Part shown: in pieces, positions 1-5,708 of the stretch
How the letters are laid out: every line of letters starts with the position of its first letter
How positions within the stretch are numbered: the first letter of the stretch is position 1
Notes under the pieces: model-generated
Database searches by the model: none
What the model saw: the letters and a program-made list of their open reading frames with translations, nothing else
What the model was told of the DNA's origin: nothing
DNA from: Verrucomicrobiota bacterium
GTDB taxonomy: Bacteria > Verrucomicrobiota > Verrucomicrobiia > Opitutales > Oceanipulchritudinaceae
NCBI GenBank assembly: GCA_009908535.1
Contig: JAAAOD010000201.1
Coordinates: forward strand, 1 to 6,440
DNA: 6,440 nucleotides
Direction of reading: 5' to 3'
Program-made: the position numbers and the translations under genes

Positions 1-2109
1 CTGCGCGGCGTGGTCTCCGAAGGGATGATCTGCTCGGAACGGGAACTCGGACTGGGGGATGATCACGACGGGATCCTGGTTCTCGAGAGACGTCCCCCCA
101 TCGGCTCGCCCGCAAACGAGATTTTTCCGGCGCCCGACACCGTCTTTGACCTGGAAATCACCCCCAACCGCCCCGACGCCCTCAGTCACATGGGGATTGC
201 GCGGGAGCTGGCGGCCTTCCTGAGGAAAGATCTGCAGTATCCCGAACTGGAACTGAACCTGTCTTCCGCCAAACCGGGGAAGCTTGTGGAAGAACTGGAA
301 TGCACGGATACCGATGCCTGCCCCCATTATCGCGGCTACAGCGTCCGCGGGGTTTCGGTGGAGCCGAGTCCGGAATGGCTGCAACGCCGCTTGCGCGCCG
401 TCGGGCTGCGCCCCATCAACAACGTGGTCGACCTTACCAACTACGTCCTTCTGGAAACCGGCCAGCCGTTGCACGCCTTTGACGTGAGAAAGATCCGCGG
501 CGGCCGTATTCTCGTCCGCCCGGCAAGGGAGAAAGAAAAGATCACCACCCTCGACGACAAGGAGCGCAGCCTGCATCCGGGGAACCTTGTCATCGCCGAC
601 GCGGAGCGGGCCCTCGTCGTCGCCGGTGTCATGGGATCCGTTGATGCCGAAGTGGAGGAGGCGACGACCGATCTCTTCCTCGAGGCCGCTTACTTCGATC
701 CCGTTTCGGTGCGCCGGACGAGTCGGCACCTCGGCCTTTCCACGGACAGTTCGTACCGTTTCGAACGCGGGGTTGATCCACGCGGAGCCGAATACGCGGC
801 CCTGCGCTGCCTCGATCTCATCCTGCAGCATTGCGGCGGGGAATTGCTGGGACCGCCGCTGCTCGTCGGCGAACCGCTCATGGTGGAGCAGGAAGTTATA
901 CTCACGCCCGGGTGGGTGCGTTCCCGCCTCGGATACGACATTTCCGACGAGGAAATGGAAGAAGCCCTGCAGCGTCTGGAGCTGGGAGTGGGGCGCGATG
1001 AAGACGACGAGGGCGAAGTGCTTTTCCGGGTGGGCGTCCCCAGCCACCGGCAGGACCTGTACCGGCCCATTGACCTTGTCGAGGAGATCGTCCGCATGCA
1101 TGGCTCGGACAAGATCCCCGAGGCCCCGGTCAAGGCAACGGTGACCCTCGCCGAGGACGATCCCGTCGTCCGCTACCGGCGCAAGGCGACGGAACAACTC
1201 GTCGGCAAGGGATTCCACGAGGCGATTCACTACACATTGCGCAGCGAATCGGAGCTGCGCCTCTGGTACGGGCATGCGCAGGCGGACTCCCTCGCGGTGG
1301 CGAACCCGCTCGCCAGTGATGCCTCCCATCTGCGGACCTCGGTCATTCCTGGTCTTCTCGATTGCCTGCAACTGAATCGGGCGCGCCATAACGAAGCGCG
1401 GCGGCTCTTTGAGATCGGCAGGGTTTTCCGCGAGTACTGCGGCGCCATCTACGAAATGGTCTCCGTCGGGTTTGTCTGTTCCAATGAACCACGGACAACC
1501 TGGCGCGAGGAGGCCGTGCCCGATTATTACATGACCGCCCGAGTGGTTACGGACCTGTTGGCGGCGGCCGGGGTCAATCTGGAGCCCAATGCCTTTGCCC
1601 CCATCGAGGATGAAAATGCATGGCTGGCGGGACAGGCAGCCCAGACCGGTTCCTTCGAACGCGGGTATGAAGCGAAGTTCGGCATGCTGCACGTCGGGAT
1701 GACGCGTCGCTGGGACCTTGAGCATCCGGTCCTCGCCGGGGCGGTCTACTTCCTGCCGGAGTTCCTGAAAAAACTCCCTCCGCGTCGCCAGTTCCGCCCC
1801 TTCAGTGATTACCCTCCGGCGATTCGCGACCTCGCCGTGGTGGCTCCCTCCACGGTGTCGGCCGGGGAAGTGCAACGAACGCTGGCCTCCCTCGCCGATG
1901 CGCATCTCGAGGACGGTATGCTGCTCGAGTCCCTCGCCATCTTTGATGTCTACGAGGGAAAAGGCCTTGCCGAGGGACACCGCTCCCTTGCCTTCAAACT
2001 GGTTTTCCGCCACCCGGAGCGAACGTTGCGCGATAAAGAAGTGAACGCCGCCTTTCAGGGAATCCTCCAAGACCTCGATGCCCGGGAAAATCTCGAAGTG
2101 CGCCGCTAG
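1..2109 (+). CDS. pheT: Phenylalanyl-tRNA synthetase beta subunit (PheT), 3' part, 5' end outside window
   Basis: PheT forms the (alpha-beta)2 enzyme with PheS that charges tRNA-Phe in the cytoplasm. The frame is open from base 1 (codons for L-R-G precede the GTG at position 10), so this is a truncated gene, not a GTG start. It gives 702 residues, against about 800 for the full protein. Fragment residues 1 to about 40 are the end of the OB-fold tRNA-binding domain (GMICSERELGL). The B3/B4 core follows, with ITPNRPDALS (53-62), RPINNVVDLTNY (137-148) and FERGVDP (254-260). The B5 domain (about 298-373) has PSHRQDL and DLVEEI; D352, D358, E361 and E362 match the family's Mg2+ ligands. The FDX-ACB anticodon-binding domain is at about 598-702 (FRPFSDYPPAIRDLA near its start). 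The reading frame is intact to the TAG stop. The next gene starts inside its last 32 bases, implying co-transcription. The identification is very secure. Confidence 0.98.
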   Translation: MRGVVSEGMICSERELGLGDDHDGILVLERRPPIGSPANEIFPAPDTVFDLEITPNRPDALSHMGIARELAAFLRKDLQYPELELNLSSAKPGKLVEELECTDTDACPHYRGYSVRGVSVEPSPEWLQRRLRAVGLRPINNVVDLTNYVLLETGQPLHAFDVRKIRGGRILVRPAREKEKITTLDDKERSLHPGNLVIADAERALVVAGVMGSVDAEVEEATTDLFLEAAYFDPVSVRRTSRHLGLSTDSSYRFERGVDPRGAEYAALRCLDLILQHCGGELLGPPLLVGEPLMVEQEVILTPGWVRSRLGYDISDEEMEEALQRLELGVGRDEDDEGEVLFRVGVPSHRQDLYRPIDLVEEIVRMHGSDKIPEAPVKATVTLAEDDPVVRYRRKATEQLVGKGFHEAIHYTLRSESELRLWYGHAQADSLAVANPLASDASHLRTSVIPGLLDCLQLNRARHNEARRLFEIGRVFREYCGAIYEMVSVGFVCSNEPRTTWREEAVPDYYMTARVVTDLLAAAGVNLEPNAFAPIEDENAWLAGQAAQTGSFERGYEAKFGMLHVGMTRRWDLEHPVLAGAVYFLPEFLKKLPPRRQFRPFSDYPPAIRDLAVVAPSTVSAGEVQRTLASLADAHLEDGMLLESLAIFDVYEGKGLAEGHRSLAFKLVFRHPERTLRDKEVNAAFQGILQDLDARENLEVRR

Positions 2110-2605
2110 GCTGGCTGTACCGCTTACCCTCGTCGCGGCCTGCCTCGGTGGCAGCGCTTCCTTGGCCTTTGCGGAGGAGGCGGACTCCACGCCCGGACCT
2201 CCGGATCTCGAGGCCGTTCCGGATGGCCCGCGGATCGATGTCGCGGATTCCAGTACGCGGGTGCTCATCGCCAAGGTTCACCTCAACGTCGGGAGCCTGC
2301 GCCTCGAGGAGGGAGCCCTCGTCGGCAACTACGCCCTCGATGTCCCGCTGGTTCCGAAAAAAAGCGAAGGGGGCACCCTGCGCCTCCGCTTTGACACCTC
2401 CCTTGATCTTTTGCTGCACGAGGGAGGGGAGCTGCGCGGAACCGGCTACAGCTTCAAGGAGGACAAACCGCCCCGGACCATTATCGCCACTATTTATCCG
2501 CCCGAAAACGAAGTTCCGAAGGGCCGCCTCGACCTTGAAATCGATGTCGGGGAGCGGGTCATCGAATTCGAGACCAGCTATCATGTCCGGCAGCCTGGGT
2601 CCTGA
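2078..2605 (+). CDS. Small exported protein or lipoprotein of unknown function
   Basis: I do not recognise this 175-residue protein. The only ATG after the upstream in-frame stop (2042-2044) is at 2078, 32 bases inside pheT, so translation is probably coupled to pheT; no good Shine-Dalgarno is visible. The N-terminus is an export signal: a basic n-region (K4, K7, R11) and a hydrophobic stretch from about L12 to A32. Two cleavage modes fit. VAAC at 19-22 matches a lipobox, giving a lipoprotein anchored at C22. AFA|EE at 30-34 would be a signal peptidase I site, giving a soluble protein of about 143 residues. A Pro-rich, acidic linker follows (about 33-55), then a domain of alternating hydrophobic and polar residues, predicted to be beta-rich (about 57-170), with no Cys and no catalytic signature. 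fabG starts 43 bases downstream. The signal peptide makes a real gene likely; a role in the cell envelope is inference only. Confidence 0.8.
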   Translation: MPGKISKCAARLAVPLTLVAACLGGSASLAFAEEADSTPGPPDLEAVPDGPRIDVADSSTRVLIAKVHLNVGSLRLEEGALVGNYALDVPLVPKKSEGGTLRLRFDTSLDLLLHEGGELRGTGYSFKEDKPPRTIIATIYPPENEVPKGRLDLEIDVGERVIEFETSYHVRQPGS

Positions 2606-2648
2606 ATTCGCTTGCCAGCGTGACCAAGCCGTCAATTCACTTCCCGCC

Positions 2649-3395
2649 ATGCAATTAAGCTTCAACGAGCGAACCGCACTGGTAACCGGTGCCGGGCGGG
2701 GAATCGGCAAGGCGATCGCCGAGGAACTCGCCCGCCAGGGAGTAACGGTCATCTGCGTCAGCCGTAACCCGGATTCCTGCGGAGCGGCCGCGGAGGCCAT
2801 CAATGCCGGCGGTGGCAAGGCCGTCGCGAAGGCCGTCGATGTCGCTGACGGTGAGGCCGTCGCGGCAAGCGCCGCCGCCCTGCTCAAGGAACACGATTCC
2901 ATCGACATCCTTGTCAACAACGCCGGGATTACCCGCGATACCCTGCTCATGCGGATGAGCACCGAGGACTGGGAGGCCGTCCTGCGCACCAACCTCGACA
3001 GCTGTTTTCACTGGAGCAAAGCCCTCCTGCCCGCCATGGCGCGCAAGCGCTGGGGCCGCGTCATCAATGTCAGTTCCGTCATCGGCCTCATGGGCAACGC
3101 CGGTCAGGCCAATTACGCCGCCGCCAAGGCCGGCATGCTCGGGCTTACCCGCAGCCTCGCCCGGGAATACGCCAAACGCAGCGTCACCGTGAACGCGGTC
3201 GCCCCGGGCTTTATACAGACCGACATGACCAGTGGTCTCGGGGAGGAGACGGAAAAGGCGATTTTGCAGCAGATTCCCTTGAAACGGCTTGGCGAACCGG
3301 AGGATATCGCCAATATAACCGCCTTTCTTGCCTCTGGAGAGGCCTCTTACATCACCGGTCAGACATTTACCGTTGACGGGGGAATGGTGATGTGA
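2649..3395 (+). CDS. fabG: 3-oxoacyl-[acyl-carrier-protein] reductase FabG
   Basis: FabG is the NADPH-dependent reductase that turns 3-oxoacyl-ACP into (3R)-3-hydroxyacyl-ACP in each cycle of type II fatty acid synthesis. The 248-residue length is typical. It is a classical short-chain dehydrogenase: the cofactor glycine motif TGAGRGIG is at 13-20, NNAG at 90-93, and the catalytic tetrad is N115, S143, Y156 and K160 (YAAAK). R134 and R177 align with E. coli R129 and R172, the ACP-docking arginines, which favours true FabG over another SDR. The C-terminal ITGQTFTVDGGMVM is the usual FabG ending. The frame is open far upstream, but MQLSFNERTALVTG at 2649 is the normal FabG N-terminus and the upstream extension lies over the exported-protein gene, so I chose this ATG. 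There is no clear Shine-Dalgarno. acpP follows after 36 bases. Confidence 0.97.
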   Translation: MQLSFNERTALVTGAGRGIGKAIAEELARQGVTVICVSRNPDSCGAAAEAINAGGGKAVAKAVDVADGEAVAASAAALLKEHDSIDILVNNAGITRDTLLMRMSTEDWEAVLRTNLDSCFHWSKALLPAMARKRWGRVINVSSVIGLMGNAGQANYAAAKAGMLGLTRSLAREYAKRSVTVNAVAPGFIQTDMTSGLGEETEKAILQQIPLKRLGEPEDIANITAFLASGEASYITGQTFTVDGGMVM

Positions 3396-3431
3396 AGGAA
3401 TTCGCAGCTTAAACTTTACTCAGATAAAACA

Positions 3432-3689
3432 ATGGCAGACAAGAGCATCGAAGAACGAGTCAAGGACATCATCGTCAACCAGCTCAACGTGAATGAAGAG
3501 CAAGTGACGCCGGAAGCTTCCTTTCTGGAAGATCTCGGCGCCGATTCCCTCGACACCGTTGAACTGATTATGGCCTTTGAAGAGGAATTTTCCGACGAGA
3601 TCGACGGCGAAATCCCGGAATCCGAAGCGGAGAAACTGCAGACGGTGGGCGCGGTCATTTCCTACATCAAGGAAAAGTCCGGCAGCTGA
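3432..3689 (+). CDS. acpP: Acyl carrier protein
   Basis: This acidic 85-residue protein carries growing acyl chains on a 4'-phosphopantetheine arm. The attachment site is S39 in GADSLDTVEL, at the head of helix II, the recognition helix. The four-helix ACP layout is clear: helix I about 4-17, helix II 38-53, a short helix III around 61-67 and helix IV about 71-82. Compared with E. coli AcpP as I remember it, there are four extra residues between helices II and III: EEEF is followed by SDEIDGEIPESEAEK, where E. coli has DTEIPDEEAEK. The 36-base gap from fabG is AT-rich, with no Shine-Dalgarno near the ATG and no convincing promoter. A strong hairpin begins 30 bases after the stop codon. Flanking fabG and fabF confirm a primary fatty acid synthesis role rather than a polyketide carrier. 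Confidence 0.98.
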   Translation: MADKSIEERVKDIIVNQLNVNEEQVTPEASFLEDLGADSLDTVELIMAFEEEFSDEIDGEIPESEAEKLQTVGAVISYIKEKSGS

Positions 3690-3718
3690 GCACGTCCGCC
3701 TGCAACCACCATCCTTTG

Positions 3719-3741
3719 AAGAGGCCTTGCGAGGCCTCTTT
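3719..3741 (+). terminator. Strong hairpin between acpP and fabF, possible partial terminator or attenuator
   Basis: A perfect 9-bp inverted repeat: AAGAGGCCT (3719-3727), loop TGCG (3728-3731), AGGCCTCTT (3732-3740). A possible extra G-U pair joins 3718 and 3741. The run after the stem is only T-C-T-A-T-A-T, and the last stem bases are themselves T, so the T-tract is modest and termination is likely incomplete. It starts 30 bases after the acpP stop and ends about 20 bases before the fabF ATG. That leaves little room for a separate fabF promoter, so fabF probably depends on read-through. An mRNA-stabilising or processing hairpin is an alternative. Confidence 0.6.
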
Positions 3742-3761
3742 CTATATCCAGACTCGGGAAA

Positions 3762-5009
3762 ATGGAAAGGAAGCGCATCGTTGTCACCGGCATGGGGGCG
3801 ATCACGCCACTGGGCAACTCCGTCGCCGCGTTCCGGGAAGCTCTCTTCGCCGGGAAAAGCGGAATCACGGGCATCACGCACTTCGATCCGGCCGACTATC
3901 CCTGCAAGGTGGGGGGCGAGGTGAAGGACTTCGTCCCCGGCGACTGGATGGATCCGAAGGAAGCCAAGCGCAACGACCGCTACACTCAGCTTGCCGTGGC
4001 CGCCTCGCGCATGGCCATGGATGACGCCGGTCTCAACGGCGGGATACCCGGTGATCCGACGCGTTTCGGCTGCATTCTCGGCAGCGGTATCGGCGGACTG
4101 GATACGATCGAGAAGCAGACTTTCCGCCTCTGGGGTTCCGGACCCCGCAAGGTCTCGCCCTTCATGATCCCGATGCTGATCAGCAACATGGCCAGCGGGG
4201 TGGTGGCGATCGAGTTCGGGGCCAAGGGACCCAATTACGGGATCGTCAGCGCCTGTGCCACGGCGGCTCATGCCATCGGGGACTGTCTGCGTATCCTGCG
4301 CGCCGGAGAAGCGGACATCATGCTCGCCGGCGGAAGCGAAGCGAGCATCACCCGCATTGGCTATGCCGGGTTCTGTAACATGAAGGCCATGGGCACCAAC
4401 TTTAACGAGGAACCGGAAAAGGCCAGCCGGCCCTTCGACGCGCGCCGCGACGGCTTTATCATGGGGGAAGGTGCGGGCATTCTTGTCCTCGAGACGCTTG
4501 AGCACGCCCATGCCCGGGGTGCGCAGATCCTCTGCGAAGTGGCCGGGCATGCCGCGAGCTGCGACGCCTACCACATTACCTCGCCCGACCCGGAAGGCGT
4601 CGGCCTGCAGGCCTGCATGCGCAACTCGCTCAAGGATGCCGGGATCAAGGAAGCGGAGGTCGATTACATCAATGCCCACGGCACTTCAACCCCGTACAAC
4701 GACAAGACGGAATCGGCGGCGATCAAGGAGGTGTTCGGCGAACATGCCGAGGAGCTCGCCATCAGCTCGACCAAGTCGATGACCGGGCATTTGCTGGGAG
4801 CGGCCGGCGGGATCGAAGCCATTGCCTGCATCGAGACCATTCGCCACGGCATTGTGCCCCCGACCATCAATTATGAGTTTCCGGATCCGGAGTGCGATCT
4901 CGAGTATGTCCCCAACAAGGCCGTGGCGCGCGAGGTCAAGGTCGCCCTCAGCAACAACCTCGGCTTCGGCGGCCACAACGCTACGCTGGTTTTCCGGAGG
5001 TTTTCATAA
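3762..5009 (+). CDS. fabF: 3-oxoacyl-[acyl-carrier-protein] synthase II (KAS II) FabF
   Basis: FabF condenses acyl groups with malonyl-ACP, releasing CO2 and lengthening the chain by two carbons. At 415 residues it has the usual family length. The thiolase-fold active site is complete: nucleophile C165 (SACATAAHAIG), H306 (NAHGTSTPYND) and H343 (KSMTGHLLGAAGG), with K338 supporting. F402 in NNLGFGGHN matches the E. coli FabF gating phenylalanine (F400), and I110 in GSGIGGL corresponds to E. coli I108, which narrows the acyl pocket in FabF. Together these favour KAS II over FabB. The ATG at 3762 gives the standard N-terminus (MERKRIVVTGMGAITPLG). A GGGAA lies only one base before the ATG, too close for a normal Shine-Dalgarno. 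The gene is last in the pheT-fabG-acpP-fabF run and is not followed by rnc, a common partner elsewhere. Confidence 0.97.
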   Translation: MERKRIVVTGMGAITPLGNSVAAFREALFAGKSGITGITHFDPADYPCKVGGEVKDFVPGDWMDPKEAKRNDRYTQLAVAASRMAMDDAGLNGGIPGDPTRFGCILGSGIGGLDTIEKQTFRLWGSGPRKVSPFMIPMLISNMASGVVAIEFGAKGPNYGIVSACATAAHAIGDCLRILRAGEADIMLAGGSEASITRIGYAGFCNMKAMGTNFNEEPEKASRPFDARRDGFIMGEGAGILVLETLEHAHARGAQILCEVAGHAASCDAYHITSPDPEGVGLQACMRNSLKDAGIKEAEVDYINAHGTSTPYNDKTESAAIKEVFGEHAEELAISSTKSMTGHLLGAAGGIEAIACIETIRHGIVPPTINYEFPDPECDLEYVPNKAVAREVKVALSNNLGFGGHNATLVFRRFS

Positions 5010-5095
5010 GAAGGCCTGCGCAAACGCACCGCGTTGCCCTCCACGGGGATCATTCTCGGCTTGAAGGCAGGACCCCGGCGGCGTAGCTCTTCCCT
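5010..5095. other. 86-base gap between fabF and the membrane protein gene
   Basis: This is the longest non-coding stretch in the window. It contains weak fold potential only: GCAAACGC/GCGTTGC (5020-5037, one bulge, three-base loop) and CGGGG/CCCCG around 5044-5078. Neither is followed by a T-tract. I see no tRNA, riboswitch core or clear -35/-10 pair. It may carry the end of the fab operon transcript and the promoter of the next gene, but the sequence does not show this plainly. Confidence 0.3.
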
Positions 5096-5689
5096 ATGGA
5101 AGCTTTATCCGGAGTTTACGAGCCCCTGCTCTACGGGGGTGGGGCGTTGCTGGGGCTGGTCTGCTGTTTTTTCGGCTTCAAGATTTTCAAGTTGATCGTG
5201 GTGGCCATCCTGGCGGTGGCGGGTGCCGCGGTGCTGGCCTATGCCGGTTATACCTACGGGGAAGAACCGGTGCTCTGGTCGCTGGGGGGCCTGCTGGCGG
5301 GCGCGATTCTCGGCGGCGTCCTCGCCCTCTTTTTCTATTCCCTTGCCGTGGGCACCATCGGAGCGCTGTTTGCGGCCACAACGCTGTTACCCTACGTCCA
5401 GGACATGGGGGTGGCGCTGCAGGCGGGGATTCTCGGGATCGCGGCCCTTGTCGCGGCCCTGCTGACGATGGCGTTGACCAACCTGATGATTCAGCTGGCC
5501 ACCGCCATGGTGGGAGCATGGCTCCTCGTCCATGGGGTGCGGTATTTCCTTTTTGATGTGACCATCCACAAGGTCGTGGAGGATTCCGGCGAATGGATCC
5601 TGCGCCTTGATCTGGACCCGCTGGTCGCGGTGATCATCCTCGGGATCGGTCTGGCGGGCTTCCTGATGCAGCGCCGCGGCGAAAGCTGA
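5096..5689 (+). CDS. Seven-helix integral membrane protein, TM198/DUF4203-like
   Basis: This 197-residue protein is nearly all membrane. Approximate segments are 11-27, 32-52, 59-81, 82-100, 106-126, 130-152 and 174-191. They are rich in Gly and Ala with small-residue packing motifs (GGLLAGAILGG at 64-74). The first two helices carry a GLVCCFFGFKIFKL pattern (20-33) that resembles the TM7S3/TM198-like family (DUF4203, Pfam TM7S3_TM198). That match is from memory and is the weak part of the call. The only sizeable polar loop is at about 153-173 (acidic and basic residues, DVTIHKVVEDSGEW); the C-terminus ends QRRGES, probably cytoplasmic by the positive-inside rule. The start has no Shine-Dalgarno, but it is the first ATG of the frame that gives the first helix. 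I can assign no function; the flanking genes give no clear hint. Confidence 0.85.
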   Translation: MEALSGVYEPLLYGGGALLGLVCCFFGFKIFKLIVVAILAVAGAAVLAYAGYTYGEEPVLWSLGGLLAGAILGGVLALFFYSLAVGTIGALFAATTLLPYVQDMGVALQAGILGIAALVAALLTMALTNLMIQLATAMVGAWLLVHGVRYFLFDVTIHKVVEDSGEWILRLDLDPLVAVIILGIGLAGFLMQRRGES

Positions 5690-5703
5690 GGAGCGGCCTC
5701 AGC
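5685..5703 (-). terminator. Hairpin between convergent genes, possible terminator for ppc
   Basis: A perfect 7-bp inverted repeat, GCTGAGG (5685-5691), loop AGCGG (5692-5696), CCTCAGC (5697-5703), lies over the stop codon of the membrane protein gene and 6 bases beyond the ppc stop. Read on the - strand it is followed by TTTC, a very short T-run; read on the + strand there is no T-run. It is well placed to end ppc transcription, but the tract is weak, so function is uncertain. Confidence 0.35.
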
Positions 5704-5708
5704 CCGGT

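Noticed and set aside
10..12. GTG at position 10 as the pheT start codon
   Set aside because: The frame is open to base 1, and the preceding L-R-G together with GMICS is the interior of the tRNA-binding domain, so the gene is cut by the window edge.
2148..2648. Upstream extension of the fabG frame, which would make a 415-residue fusion
   Set aside because: The extension is Arg/Pro/Ser-rich shadow sequence over the exported-protein gene, while the ATG at 2649 gives a standard FabG N-terminus and length.
1994..2992. 332-codon open frame on the - strand opposite the end of pheT, the exported protein gene and fabG
   Set aside because: It spans three + strand genes and has a low-complexity composition typical of a GC-rich shadow frame.
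3373..3414. Possible acpP promoter (TTGACG in the end of fabG, TTAAAC before acpP)
   Set aside because: TTGACG encodes the conserved FabG ending VDGG, the spacing to TTAAAC is about 30 bases, and the hexamer at 17-base spacing (AGGAAT) is poor.
3420..4679. 419-codon open frame on the - strand opposite acpP and fabF
   Set aside because: It is antisense to two secure genes with intact active sites. Long antisense frames are expected in GC-rich coding DNA, and its translation shows no recognisable domain.
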